NCBI GenBank assembly: GCA_950295325.1
Contig: OX485805.1
Span: 45,034,758-45,098,757 of the forward strand
DNA length: 64,000 bases
Source: Polytrichum commune
Taxonomy: Eukaryota; Streptophyta; Polytrichopsida; Polytrichales; Polytrichaceae
Reading direction: 5' to 3'
Of this stretch, positions 11,054 through 24,988 are shown one piece after another (the stretch's first letter is position 1; every line of letters begins with the position of its first letter). A model generated the notes under the pieces. It had not been told where the DNA came from. It ran no database searches and worked only from the letters and a program-made list of their open reading frames with translations. The position numbers and the translations under genes were made by a program.

Positions 11054-14000
11054 ATGAAAGAAATGCTTAGACTTCGAGGAGATAGTTCCCATGGTAAGAA
11101 ACTACTTTTGAACTTATTTGAGCTCAAAGATGGCTCCCAAGGTAGGGATTCATCACTTTTGAGCTCATTGGAGCTTGACAAATGAGCTTATAGTTGGTTG
11201 ATGTGGAAGAATTATTATTGTGGCCCACACTAATAGGAGAACTTGGTGTGTACCTCAATGAGTTCGGTCTTTGATTTTATGGCCACTTGAAATCTCACTT
11301 TAAGCATGTCAATTTTAAAGTGTCCAATAAATTGGTTAACAAGGCTCCTCATTATGTGCATGTGTCATGGGTGGACTTGGTGGTTGGGCCAGTGGTGAAG
11401 TCTCATGTTCAAAATTCTTGGCTAGCCTCACTAACATAGTTGTGCAAGCCTAGATAGATCGCACACCATACGATGACAAACCCTAACATAAACTTATTAA
11501 CTAGGCGGTTTTTTTAAATTGGGCTAATAATTGCAATTATTCTAATTATATGCAAACTTTCCCAAGTTAAAGTCGCATTGTTGGTGGGCGCCATCATTGG
11601 TTCCATCCCACTGCACTATACTACATGACACTACATAAATGGACGGATGATATGCACCATTTCCACCTTTAAAATTGATCAATATGCCAATGACTTGACC
11701 ACATGATCCTTGTAGTGAGGCTAGTAACCATTTTAGGCTACCTACTTTACATGACGTTTCTTTCTGTTTCTTCATTTTTCTTTTTCCTCCTTATATTCTT
11801 AACTTTATAAATTTTTTGGTGAGGTAGATAGGCTTAATTTGGATACGTTTTGATGTTTCCTACCTCATACTAGTTAGATTGAAAAGGTCAAAACTTTTTC
11901 CATTCACAATTTTATATGACGAGGCCAAGATGAATCCCATAAGGGATTGGAGCTAATCCCAATTTATTATCATTTTCAAGGTATATTGTTGTAGTATATT
12001 TTTTGGTTAAGAACAAAACCTAGGGAATCACTTAAGGAAGAATTAAAAAGTGATTTGTATTTCATCTAGGTGTCTCACATAAGGTTTATTAGAGGAAACC
12101 CAGGGTTATTACACTTTGTTTCAGATTAGGACTGACATTGGTTGGTGAGGATAGAATAAAACTGGTATAATCCCTCAATGTCAGTGCATACAAAAGTGGC
12201 GGTCAGTCACCTCGCTCTAATTTCCCAGTCAATAATCTGGCAGTGAGTTCATTTTAATTGGACCAAGTGCGGTGCACAAGCATAGGCACAACCATGGTCA
12301 ATAATCTCAGAAAGTAGTTTGTGACCGCCTGATTGCCAAAGTCAAGGACTATTTGGTGTTAAGCAATAGTCTGAGATTACTTGATTGATTTTAATGTAAC
12401 TTGAAGGATCATTTTCCTTATTATGATTAAATAAACAAGTAATAATGGAAAATGAGATGTTTAATTCTTCCCAACCTATTTTAAAACAAAGTAATATGCA
12501 ATTCTAAGAAATAGTGAAATTCCTAGGCCTAATCCCCTCAGGGACTCCTTTTATATAATGAAGTGTACTTGCTTGTTTAATGTCTCGGAACTCTTCGATG
12601 ATGCTCCAAAGGTCTGGACTTCAGTTCCTCTTCAGATCCTTAGATGATTGACCGTTCATCCTCCATCTCTTCGGGTGGAATCGACCCAGACCATGGATTA
12701 CTCATTCTTACCCGAGACATCATATTGAAGGCAAGGGATTACCAGGTTCAATACTCATTAAGGTCTACCCTAATTCAACTGGTTCTGAGTGCATCAATCA
12801 ACAAGACAGAGAGTAGAAGAAGGTTGACTTCTGCAATACTTCCTACCTAGTCTGACTGGAACTGTTTAGACTTCCCCTTTACATAACCTGGTGGCACTTA
12901 AAAAATTCATTAGTCTTCGTCAATTATGAGAGGGAGGTGTTCGCGCCCATTGCTCTGCAATTCTCTTCTTATTTGCACCTTCATGACAAATCAGATTTGC
13001 TCCATACATTCGTGTCAATCGATTATCTCATGTGCTTTCCCAAATTACGTGGATAATCTGATGACCTGTTATGGTGAGGCTATAGACTCAACCTGAACCG
13101 GCTGGCCAAGCCAACCCTTACTCTTGATTTGCTACTTTTATTCCTAGTTCATAGACACCATGTGATAACTGTTTGTAGTCCTTCAGTGATCACACATAAA
13201 TAGAGACAAAACAATTAGTCTCTCAGCAAACGCGGCTCGTGATCACATTTCATTATAGACAATCCAAGTACAGGCTTTGCACAACTTCACATGCTCAGAT
13301 AATTGACTAATCCTTGAGCAAGGAGATACTTGGAAATTCAACATAGACTATGGACAAGGGAATCACTCCCAAGGCCTAAAGAAGTAACTTAGATCCTGAG
13401 CCGAGACTGTTTACTGTTCATCAAAAAATCTCTCTCTCTCTTCACTTACTTTCCCTTCCCTTTTATCCTTCCTACAAATGCCTTTTTCTATTAGGCACAA
13501 CTTTTCCTATCTCCTAGAGGATTGTCTCTATCTTAGCACATGTCAATTGATTATCTAGTTTTTCCGTCTCATTTTCACACTATAATTCTATTATAACTTT
13601 AAAATCTCAAAAAATTCCTACCACAACTGTCAATGAACCACTTAAATCCCGCAACTATGTAAGTTGCCCACTCAGCCTAGAATGGTTAACAATTCAATGA
13701 GCATGTAGTCCAATTTGTTTTGCACAAATGTCTTTTTGGTGTGATTTGAATGGGTCTCAAAAAATAAAAGATTGCCACGTGATAAAACATCAAGGACCGG
13801 TGGCACCTTTGTGCTCCAAATTTACCCATATCGCATAGCCTATGCTTGGTCCAGGCTACTTTCGTCAAATTTGGTTTGAACCTGCAGATTTGATAGTCAC
13901 TGTTTTTTTTTCAATAAAAATTAAAAATCAATTTTTACGTTTTTGATAGAAGATTGGGCTTTGCTTAGTTTTTTGTGTGGATGAACACTTCAATGCGGAA

Positions 14001-15369
14001 TTTCCTTACAAGTTGCAGTTTTTAGTAGTGATTTCCCGGCCTACTAGATTTGGCTGGAAGCAATTTACCACATTTAGAGCCAGGTTCTACAAAATTTGAT
14101 TGTGCAGGGAAATTTGGGTTGAAAGGAAATTCCCACTTGTGGTCCCCCCATCAGATGTTTGTGTGTGAACAAAGATAGTCTCACGTCATTCCAAAACAAA
14201 GGAATTTGGATGCTGAGGTGGCAATTGATTGAGTGGCATCGTAATTTTGAATAATTAAGGTGGAGGGGTTGGGGTGGGGAGAGAGAGAGGTTATGTCATG
14301 AGATGAAAAATTGTTGAAATATGTGTAGAAGGAGCCATTCGCATGTGGCGGACTTGGCAAAGGGTTGTTTCAACGGAGGTCAAATAACGTGATTTCGTGT
14401 AGGAGAATCACTTGAGGGGAGTGCAATCCAAGATTTTTGGGCACTATGGACAAAGGACATAATGTCACAAAACATTGTATATAAAGCATTACGCATGCCA
14501 TAATGCATTGGCATTGCATAAAGATCATATACAACAAGCTTTGTGGTGTAAAACACTATATGGTAGACATTACATGGACCATAATGCATTGTCACTTGAA
14601 ATGAGTGGATTCTACTAAATGACGGACAAATTCTCAAGAATGAAAAAATATCAAGTTGTTATGTTTCTTCAACGAAGTAGAGCGGTTGAAATCCATCCCT
14701 AGACCTCTACTTTCAGTAATGCATTCAAGGGAGTGCATTATGGTGAACAATGCTCTAGTCAGTGTCCTTTATTCCCCATGATGCACCTTCACCCACCCGA
14801 ATGCATTAAATATTGCGTAATGCCCTTCCCTAAAACGTAAATTTTCACTCCAAAATACATGGGGTACATTTACTCAAAGTAAGGATACCTCATATTACAA
14901 AGGGAAAATGTAGCTTGGGTCTTTATGGATGCCATAACGATTTTGGGGTTTCCTAGCATGGATTGTAGGTTTCTTCTCCTTCATGAGCGAGCTTGCAAGT
15001 GGTGATTCTTGCCATGAAAAATATTTCCTCTTCCCATGGACATTCAAAGGTTCAATACACCTGCTCTGGAACTGGAATTCTGTGAACAACACGCTAACGA
15101 ACACCATAGGCTTTCTTGGCGTTTTTTCAATCCATTGCAACGAGATTTGCATATCCTAGCAGCTATGACCCAATATATGACCCACATGAATTTTATCTTA
15201 CGGCCTTCAACAACTCCAAATGCTTAATAAAGGAGGCATGTAACAAGGATGACGTCAGGATACCATCACTACATCATTCGAAGTTAAAGTGGAGCTCATG
15301 CATATATAGTCCCCTCATTGGTTTGCCCAAACCAAACAATGCGCTCAGTGAAGTTTTTGGGTTTTGAAC
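11054..15369. other. Gene-free AT-rich stretch
   Basis: No reading frame with recognisable homology on either strand. 12000-13400 is somewhat more GC-balanced and could be an old LTR or untranslated TE region, but I found no repeat partner. 14460-14830 is rich in cattatgc/gcataatg words. Nothing else can be supported. Confidence 0.5.
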
Positions 15370-16400
15370 AGTTTGCTGCTGTGGCCAAAAGTATTGCTTT
15401 TGGGAAGCTGGGTATATGTATGCTGGAATTTCACAACAAGACTTTAGGGCCACTTCACACACGAGCCAAGAGCCGTGACCATGAGATTGTGAGAGCCCAA
15501 ATGAAAGTGTCCAAAGGCCATTTCAATACACCTCCTAGATCATGTAGTGTGGTCATGGACCCTCAAGTGTAGTGTGAAGTTCTATGTGACCGGGCTCTCA
15601 ACCAAATGCTATTTCAATGAATTTCTATTCACCCGGGTCTTCACACATGATATAATAGAATAAACCAACGGTTGTGAGCGTTCGGAGTGCCGTGGTCTCC
15701 CAATGGTTTTGTGTAAGGCCTACCTCCAAGAGGTGGTTTTTGGAAATAGTCCAAGTGACCATGAAACATGATCCATTCGGTGCCATGTAGGAAGCCATGT
15801 CAACTTTACATCCATCTTGCGTTCACATACTCCGTTGGTCCCTCAAGCGTAGTGTGAAGCGAACTCGGACGGGCTCCGCCTTTTCCACCAATGAGAGTGC
15901 TTGAAGTGTAATGGTCACGGGCTCTCAGCCTCGTGTGTGAAGTGGCCCTTAGTATCCTTACAAACATGGAGATTAGGATAGGAAATATCAGAGAAGTATA
16001 GTTTTGCATTCTATCTACAGTGTTGTGAAATCCGTTCCTGCAAGTTGCATTTGGGAGATAAGCTCAATCAGAGATCATAGCTGGAGTATCATAACAAGAC
16101 ATGCCCTCTGACACTTACCTTCCTTTCAAACATGGAGGCCATCAATCTGTTATAAGGATGGAGAATGGCAGGGAACCCTAGCCTTACATTCAATCTGCAC
16201 CGTTGTGGATATCGCTACTGAAGTTCTATATGAAAAGTTTTCCACATTAAGACTATTGTTCTCCAATATTTACCTTCCTTGCACACATGAAGAGTAAATA
16301 TTCAATCCATATGTAAGGAATGGAAATGCCAGGAAACTCTAGCCTTACATACTATCTGCGGCATTGTACATACCCGATCAGTCCATTCAAAACTTTGATT
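15370..16400. repeat. Degenerate 150-190 bp tandem repeat, interrupted by a MITE
   Basis: Diverged units share the blocks ttaccttccttncaaacatgg, ccttacattcaatctgc-ccgttgtg and agta-cataacaagac. Units are visible at about 15370-15446 plus 15952-16100, then 16100-16260, then 16260-16400. The MITE at 15447-15948 splits the first. No coding sense seen; origin unknown. Confidence 0.6.
15447..15948. mobile_element. PIF/Harbinger-like MITE (family with CACTTCACAC ends), copy A
   Basis: Left end GGGCCACTTCACACACGAG, right end its inverse. Exact TTA duplication at 15444-15446 and 15949-15951. 502 bp, no transposase. Same family as 37694-38190 and the partial copy at 39189-39477. Confidence 0.88.
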
Positions 16401-18149
16401 GAGCTTATGTCAGCAAAAAATGAGAGTAGTTTTGCAGCATCACACACCCTCGGGGAGGTGACTATTGGAATTTTAGAAACCACTTGAGATTAAAAATAAG
16501 ATCAATTTAATACGTTGAGGGTAAAAATTATAAATTCGTTAGATCTACCCTAGCAATGGAAATATGTCCCCTACATGATTATATGTAAAATATGATGGTG
16601 AATAATTCCTTCATTTTAGTAATCAGTAGGAAAAAAAAAAGGTTATAGATATTGGATCCCCCTAAAAGTGTGTAGTAGGATTAATACAATAATTAAGGCT
16701 TTTGTATTTAGCTTTCTTGTATTTGAATGCAATTTTTTTTTGGAGTAGGTAGTTGTGCGAAATTCTATGTTTTGTCACAACATATTGTAATTCTTGTTTT
16801 GTTCTATCCGTGTTTACAACTTGTCTATGTTAGCTTGTATATTTGTTATCTTCATGTTTATTGTAACCCTTTAACTAATACCCAAATGCTATTGGTTGTG
16901 TTTTAAATGATACTTTGGATGGTTTAGGGATGGTATAACTAATTGAAACCAATTGAATGACAAGATGGATGGTATGGGAATGTTTGTTGCTCACATAGTC
17001 GATTTTGCAATGTTATAGTATTCCGTCCACTATTTGGTACTTGTATGATTTAGAAAAAAAAAATGATGCCAACAATTAGCTTCTTTAAATAATTACAAAT
17101 AAATATAGGGTGCTAGAAATACGTCAAAGTAGCTTTATATCTACAAATGCGGGGGAAAATATTAAGAGGTGCATAAATATCCCCCCATTAAATACCCCAT
17201 TATTGCACGTGGTTACAAAATGTTAGGGTGTGATCGCCCCGTGCACACACCAGAGTGTCACGCTAATTTCAGTCATCATCCAGAAGCACATTTCTCTCTC
17301 TAAAGTAAGGTGGCACAGTAAGACCTCTGAAATTATGTGTCATGAAAACATCACTACCTCCTTTGGAGGTTAAGATGGAGCTCATGAATCCTCCTCCTTG
17401 CTCCGTCAATATATCACACATTATGCTCAGTGGTGGAAGAAGTCGTTTTTGATATTTGCCCAAAGTTCACAAGACACATCGCAACAAACCCCATGGCATT
17501 ATCATCATGGCACTAACAATCACAAGCAGGAACAAAACTACTTCCAATCTCTTGCAGAACAGAATAAAAACATGATAGCAAAGCCAACGTGAATTGTACG
17601 AACGTGGTAAGCAATATGCTGGTAAGTAGAGTATATACATCCTTATTGCTCCGCTATTATGTTCTAGCTACATCTAGATAGGTAGAGGTGGCACACTCTA
17701 TAGATCACGAAATTACAAAGAAATCGAGCGGTAATAGGGTAGATAACCCACGGGGATAAGGTAGGCAGTGATTTCAATGAAAAAGATCTTCAATGTGCAA
17801 GGAAGATTGTAAATATTATTGTCAACAATTAAAGGGACAATTTGTAAGGACATTATAAGAGAATATAGGACTAGTAATTAGCATCCAACGTGAAATTTTC
17901 TTTGCCAACTTAAATCATTTTGATTTTGTCATTTGTGCCCAATCTTCACAAGAATAGATTAGACATAACCCTCCAATTATAAGCAATTAAGGCATGAACT
18001 TGCGGACAAGCCAATGTCGTAATGACTGGCAATGACAACTATAATGGCAGTTTTGGATTTACAGTTTAGGTGTCTTATAAGTGGCAGATGTATTAGGGTT
18101 TAGGGTTTCTTTTGCATGTCATCCACGTTGCATGTAGGTTTTAAGTTGT
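16401..18149. other. Gene-free AT-rich stretch
   Basis: Nothing recognisable. The word set around 17330-17420 (aacatcactac, ggttaagatggagctcatg, atgctcagtg) weakly echoes 15260-15355, suggesting two remnants of one old repeat. Confidence 0.4.
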
Positions 18150-20848
18150 TTATTCTTGATGACTACATGTAGTCATCGGTTTATAAAGAGAATGACTACA
18201 TTTACACATGATTTTCCTACATATATGACTAGTCTTAGTCACAAATCCTCAGTTAGGTTTAGGTGTTTATCTATTGCTTATTACATTGATTATTACTGAT
18301 AGTCATCTATTTGCTTACTGAGCACTATAACTAGTTATAAGCTGACTAGGCATAGACGTGATCAAATTCATTTATAGTAAAATTCTAAATAATCCAACCG
18401 TCATTGCTAGACTTGTATATGTCCTTCGCAAGACTATTGTGTACAAAAAAAGAAATTGGACCCTTTTCAATTACATGGAAACATTTGGAAATGGATCCGA
18501 GATCACAAGAGGATCTTCTGCAGTTTAATTGTGGGACATAGATGAGAAGAAAGCAAATAGAGAACAACTCACAAGTTACGCATGCCCATATAAAAAAAAT
18601 GCATGGGTGCAAAAATTATGTCAAAGAAAACCATCCACAAACATTTTCGAGAGTACAAGCGAGATCTTGAATTCAAGAAATCAACCATAATATGTTTGCT
18701 AGACATCGTTGATGTTTTTCTTCTAAGGAGTATCTAGGTGGGATGGTGCGTAGTTTGTTATGTTGCATTCAAACATGTATGAAATGCAGAGACCTTATGT
18801 GTAGGCTGCAACAATTGGTGCTTTACGTTCTATAGTTTCAGCTACTCTACTATTTCAACGGAATGGAAAGCCTAATTCATTTAGCAACCAAAAAAGGTTG
18901 GCGCGTAATTTTGGGATGGTTATTTTTCATAGGCAATGGGGCTCATGAGCAATTCTGAAGCTCACTCTCTTTACACATTGGAATAAAAAGTAGGAGATTA
19001 GAGTGTCAACGCATTCATACATGAAATGGGTGTATTTGCATTGCAAGCAGCAATAGTCAAGGATGAATTATTGTCATTTGTAAGGTAATTATTTTTTTAA
19101 ACGGAATGCAAAAGTATGTTAAAAAAAAAAAAAAAAACCCCATGGTTTATCAAATATATGCTACAATTAAATAGAATTGTCTACCAAAATGAGGATGTTT
19201 TGAATGTAAACATCGCATGTTTCATTTATAACTCTATTGGGAGGGAAGAGATTGCCAATGTGCAATGGGACTGTATGTCGTTACCTACACCATGGAACCC
19301 AAAGCCTGGGAATATGCTATGTTGTAACAACATGAGAGATTTAAAAGGGATATGAACTATTCACATATTACCCAATAAATTAAACCACTATAATGGCCTT
19401 GAGTGAGGCATGGATCCACTCCTTCATTTGGCATAGTTTAGCAAGAGTTAGCAATTCCAGATTTTAGATGTCCTCTCTTAGATGAATTGTTGTAGCCGAC
19501 TTCCATACGGATGACAAAATGTAGTCATTATTTTGGACTCTAGGACTAAAAACTTTGAAATCATGTGGATAATTAAATGTAGACCTTATATTTGACTTTA
19601 TGACTACAAAATTTGAACATAGTTACTGGAATCTCCAAATACTGAAAGCAAACATGAAGAATTCAAAATTGTACAAATGATAACATAGTGCCTAGGCATG
19701 TACAACAACAACCCTACCACAATTAATGATGGGCTCAAAGATGACGAAGATGTCACTGCCATGGAAGAAGAAGAGTTTGAGGATGTAGACCTTTTGAAGG
19801 TCTTAGAGGAATAAATTAATCCATTATACGAGGGTTATCGAACAACGCATTTATAGTGCCTCTTCTCTTAAATTGCTTTACAATTTGTTGAGTATCAAAT
19901 GCATGTGCAGATGATTCACACTCTTCAAATTTGATTGAGTGATCCCTTATTCAGTAGATTCATTTGCATTTCCCCTTCATATGCAACAATTGTTTTTCTT
20001 TATTGATGATTAAAAAAAGTGAAAGATTATTTAACGAAGAGATCCACGAAGCTCAAGAATATCATTAAAGGTAGATAGAAGACCTAAAATGCATAGTCTG
20101 AATTAAGGCAAATTCAAAGAGCATCATTGCCTAAGGCCCATATCCACTTCCATTGACACGGCACATAATATCCATGTATTGAGGGTATGCAAGGTTTTAA
20201 CTATGGAAGATGTTGAACCGAGCGTTGGATGTTGTGGAAGAACATCCATACTTGGAAGATGATGTTGTGTGACATTAGGAAGGGAGGTCGCATGATAAAG
20301 ATAGTAGATATAGGTGTATATCATTCTTTTGTGACTGTATAAACTATGTATTTGCATATTGCAAAGCCAAGAAATAAAGTGTGATGTTGTGTAAAAGTAA
20401 TAGAACTCAAAAGCATTGCAAATAAGTAAAAAATGATTGTATTGTCAAAATACAGTATACAACCCACAAAAATGTCATTGTCATAAAACATTTGCTGAAA
20501 TGATCAAAGACCCCAGACTTACGACATGAATAAGTACGAAGGAAGTCCAAATGCAATATAAAAACCATTCACTATTAGGACCTGAAAATCGTAGTTAGCC
20601 AAGTACTAATTTTAGTGATGTTGTTCGTTATGACTATCATGAAAACAAAAAATTATTGAGAGAACATGTTCCCAACACGTTCTCTACACGGTTCACATCT
20701 AGGTCATGTCCAATATGACTAAAAACCTAGTCATATGATGACTACAATCACTTCTAGTCATCACTTTGGTTCAACATGACTGCCCTAAAACCGATAGTCA
20801 TATCCGGTCATATGGTCGTAGTCAATTTTTTGTGTTTTCCTTGTAGTG
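18150..20848. mobile_element. Decayed second CACTA element; right end clear, left end lost
   Basis: The right end reads TTTTCCTTGTAGTG at 20835-20848, the inverse of the classical CACTACAAGGAAAA terminus. Its subterminal 200 bp carry TATGACT/AGTCATA motifs like the element at 1201-8401. Similar motifs reappear at 18150-18310, including an 18-bp palindrome ATGACTACATGTAGTCAT (18159-18176), which may mark the other subterminal region. No matching left TIR was found, so the left border is a guess. A short open stretch ending at the TAA at about 19814 (acidic, E/D-rich: EEEEFEDVDLLKVLEE) may be the tail of an old exon. Confidence 0.5.
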
Positions 20849-22328
20849 ATACTTGTTGGAGGGTTTGTAAAAATTGCCATGTATCCCATATAAATACAAC
20901 CCCGAGCCTTGAGGGGTAAATAATTATTAAACATGTAAAAACACTTTGAGGTACATTGAGCCTTTAGATTCTTTTACTCTTACTATCTTCATCTAGTGGT
21001 TGAGATAAGAAAGACAAGATGAGAAGTGATTGCTTGAAGGACCAATCTTGTCCCAATCTCATGGTCAAATGGAAACTCAAATGTTGGGCAATGTGCACAA
21101 CATACAACCACCGTTTTCAATTTTGATAATAGAAACAATGGAAAAGGCATACATGATAGTCAAAAAGAAGGAGAACCTTCACATCGACAACGTTTTCATT
21201 TTCACTCTACTTTTAGATTTTGAAATGACAATCTTCAAGTAGATCATACATGATCATTCTCAATTCCAAGCCACATGAGACAATCCACAATTCGGTCCAC
21301 AAAGCCTAAGAAATTGTTTGTGGAGTTGGAAGTGCCCATAATAGGACCACATGCCTTAGATGAGATCTCAAATTGGTATGAATTCCATTTCCAAGCTTTT
21401 GAATGAGGGGACATGTTTACCCTTGAAGCATTGATACTTAAAATGATGATCTATTGCTTTTAATTTGGAATTTTGAACACTAAAAATGAAACATTCTACA
21501 AATTTTCCATGTACAAAATCATCCAAAAAAAATCCCTAAAAATCATTTCAAAAAATGGATAAAAATTCCAACTTCTATATGAAATTGGATGGATGTTTTT
21601 GTATAATCACTCATATGTGGCTTTGTTACTCCAGTGATTATAGCCAATACTCCTCTCTTGGAAACCTGGAAATAAAAATAAAAATATCAATTCTTTAAAT
21701 TTTCTTCAAAAACTGCACTACCTTACAATGTCTGGGGAGATTTTTGGGCATGATCGGTCAAAATCCCAATGTTTTCAAGTTCAACCGGTTACATGTTGGG
21801 ATCAACCAGTAATTTTCCTCGACCGTTTTTTCCTCAAAGTCAACAAGTTCATCTATAACAAAGTTAGCGTTGGTTCCCCTATTTATTGTTGCCTTCAAGA
21901 TACACTATATCAGGCCTCATTAAATTAGGTGTTCTGTAATTAGACGTATAGAACGCATAAAATAAGTAGAGCGGCACGTATAAATTAAGAAAATTTTGAA
22001 AATGCCCATGGCGCATCTCGACGACAAGTGTGCGCAGTCTGTTGCGCAATTCGCACTCCTGACAGTCATCTTTGTTGATCAAAGTCTTCTCACTATCAAC
22101 ACAATAAAACACACCACACACAACGCCGTATGAAACACTCTCCAGTTGTCCAATTCGGAAAACTTTCCAACCAATTCTTGGAAAACACCCATTTTATGCA
22201 CCCCGAGGCCACGGCACGCATAAAGTAAGCTCAAATATTTAATTTATGTGAATGCCTAAGTTTATGAGGCCTGCACTGTATGGTTGTCATCCAAGCTACA
22301 ACCGCTCTAGGGGACACTTATTGCAAGC
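20849..22328. other. Gene-free stretch with a partial hAT-like MITE
   Basis: About 21726-21825 is an inverted partial copy of the MITE at 34362 and 36067 (tggggagatttttgggcatgatcgg, ccggttacatgttgg). Nothing else recognised. Confidence 0.45.
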
Positions 22329-24445
22329 GGCGGACATTAAGTTCCCCCATACGAACTATGGGACGTGTCAGATCCAGGCGAGGGCAACCTCCAGTGAAAT
22401 TTCTGAACCCGACCGAAAATTGCTGCCCGCCCCGCCCAACTTCGCAAAAACTATTGCCCTTGCATTTTTGAAGGCCGCTTGACTACAAATCCCATATTGA
22501 GTGCACTTCACCTTCAAGGTCTAAAATCCAATATATATGTGCACTTCCAACTAGTAAATAAGCAATTCATTGGGATTTCATTCCGGAAGTGAAACCATCA
22601 ATGAAGCACGTAATTAACTTGGAGATTATAATTTTCATGACTTACCATTTGAAATTGTCTTTGTCATTCCAAAATGACACTTAAATTTAGTGTGCTGATT
22701 TAGTATGTATATTCTATAATATTTTAGTAATGCTGTCTACTTTCACAAGTATTCATACACATTCAAACCAATTAAGTGTGATTTAATGTAATTACTGGAA
22801 TTAATTACATTAAATAATTTAATTACTGAAATTAATTACATTAAATAATTTAATTACTGAAATTAATTAGATTTTATTCCAATAATTACATTTTATAATT
22901 AATTAGTCTTACTTAATCTAGTAAGCATACTTTTTGATTTATTTGGGCTTAATTAGGATTAATAATAATTAATTAGATTTAATTGCATTAAATCACACTT
23001 AATTGGTAACTTGGATTTTAGACCTTAAAGATGAAGTGCACTCAATATGGGATTTGTAATCAAGCGGCCTTCAAGAATGCAAGGGCAATATTTTTTTTGA
23101 AGTCGGGCGGGGCGGGCAACAGTTTTCGGTCGGGTTCTGTAATTTCACTGAAGGCTGCCCTTGCCCGGATTTGACATGCCCCATAGTTTGTATGGGGGAA
23201 CTTAGGGGCGGTTTACACTATGGACCATGAAGTCGTCCCACGTAAGAAACCTATTTTGCTTGGGACGACTTCGTGGGACGACTTCCATGGTCCGAGTTAC
23301 TAAAATATTAGTTTTCATGGTTCATGGGCCCTTCACTAGGTGTAAACCGAATGTGGACCATGAAGAATGACCATGCGGCAAGAAGTGGATGCGCTGATTT
23401 TTTTAATATAAGCCCAAAAAGGGCAGTTTTGGGGAAAAATGAAGTTTGACCATTTTGTTGACTTCAATTTGCCTTCACTTGCCTACACATGCATTCACTT
23501 ATCTTGTCAATTAGTTTTTTCTTCTTTTCGCCTTAAAGTTTGATCATTCTCATGTCATCTCTTGGGCTTCAACTGTCTTCACTTCTTGTTAAATGTGTCG
23601 AAGATGTGGCTTGCAAATCTTCTTACAACAATTTTTACAAAAAAAAATGAGCGATTCAATTGTACATGTTCAATGTAATTTACATGTGACATGTACCTTG
23701 TGTTTCACTACACTAAATAGGATATTTAGTGTTTGATTATATCTAATGTTGTTACCACCCAACCTTCCTCAACACTAAATTTCAATTCTTTGATAATTAA
23801 TGTTAGAAGATTTGCCATTGCGCTTCTTTTGACCACCCTGATCTACAGTCACTAAACGACTATGTATTTTCCTTTTTTCTTTTGCAACTGTAGTTTTCAA
23901 GCATTTTGGGGCGTGTAATATACCGTTGGAAAGGTATTTTCAAGACCTTTCCAACAGTATATTACACGCCTCCAAATTCCAAACATTGCAGCTGGTAGAC
24001 CAAAAAACCAAATCTGCACTTGAATTCTTGAGTTCTAGATGTCCCGCGTTGTTTGATGAAACACGTGTAAGCGGGTTTAAAGGGTAGGGCAAGGTAGTGC
24101 TGGTATGTCTCATGGGCTATAATATAATTAAGGCACATAAAAGGTAGATTCATTAAAACATTCTTGAAATGGCATTTCTTTGACATGGGCCCTTGCCTTT
24201 TCCTACCAGACCACCTCTCTTGCCTCTCTCAACGCAAAACCCGTTGGACCATGTCAGTGCATTTATTAGGCCTTAAATTTTGGGGACCTCAACCTCCATG
24301 GTCCCTCTGCCATTTTTTCCTTAGTGTAAACCGAAGTTGTCCCGGAACAATTTCAAGAGCCAATGAATTGCCTTGCAGAGCCCTGGTACAACTTCATGAT
24401 ACATAGTGTAAACCGCCCCTTAATGTCCGCCATTGCAAGCCGCTT
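22329..24445. mobile_element. Foldback element with long TIRs (copy 1)
   Basis: The left arm from about 22329 to 22560 or beyond is inverted at about 22985-23204, continuing at 24420-24445. Arms start GGCGGACATTAAG and include blocks cccgaccgaaaa and atattgagtgcacttca. The core is very AT-rich with attaat runs. The right arm is split by a PIF/Harbinger element (23205-24419). Long TIRs would suit a Mutator-like or foldback element; I could not find its own target duplication. A second copy lies at 34917-35945. Confidence 0.75.
23205..24419. mobile_element. PIF/Harbinger-like element nested in the foldback arm, 1215 bp
   Basis: TIR GGGGCGGTTTACACTATG, 18 bp perfect and extending imperfectly to about 36 bp. 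TTA duplication at 23202-23204 and 24420-24422. Removing the element and one TTA restores the foldback arm (gaacttaatgtccgcc), matching the left arm at about 22340. An internal repeat of gtcgtcccacg lies at 23230-23290. No transposase frame recognised. Confidence 0.88.
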
Positions 24446-24988
24446 GTGCCATGCTTGTCCTTGAAGTTCGAACCATGTCATATCTAGGCGTCACTTGGGA
24501 CTGCTGTGGGGACACACGAACACCAAAATATCCGGATTGGCGTTTTTAAGTGCCTAATCCGGTTTTTGTCCGGATGACCCTAGTATCGTCCAGGGATTCT
24601 GTGAAGTGTAGGAGGTCGCGAACTCCCCGTACCCACTTATCTTCCACTCCTGAGTCGAATTTCCGGAAACCTCAGTTTCCGGCCTTCCGGTTTCTTGGAC
24701 AACCTTCGTCCTCCGGACTATGTCTTTCCGGATTGTAGTTTTTGGTCCTAATTATACCGCCTACTAACTCCTGTGATCCAAATTCTCCCTCTACGTTCTA
24801 TCCTCCATAATGGTTGGTTTCTTCCGACGAAGGCGTCCCTTCTAATATGGGGATCCGGATATTCCCTCACAACCAATCCGGATTGACTAAATCCGTCTTA
24901 GTAAGTCACGCAGGGCATCCGGATTATATTTTAGGGCTATCATGACTGGAACTTCCCGGATTCCACCCGGAGATCTAACTCGACGGGA

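Noticed and set aside
18090-18112. Telomere-like TTAGGGTTTAGGGTTT, and CCCTAAACCC at about 30214
   Set aside because: Only two units each; too short to indicate a telomere or a fusion point.
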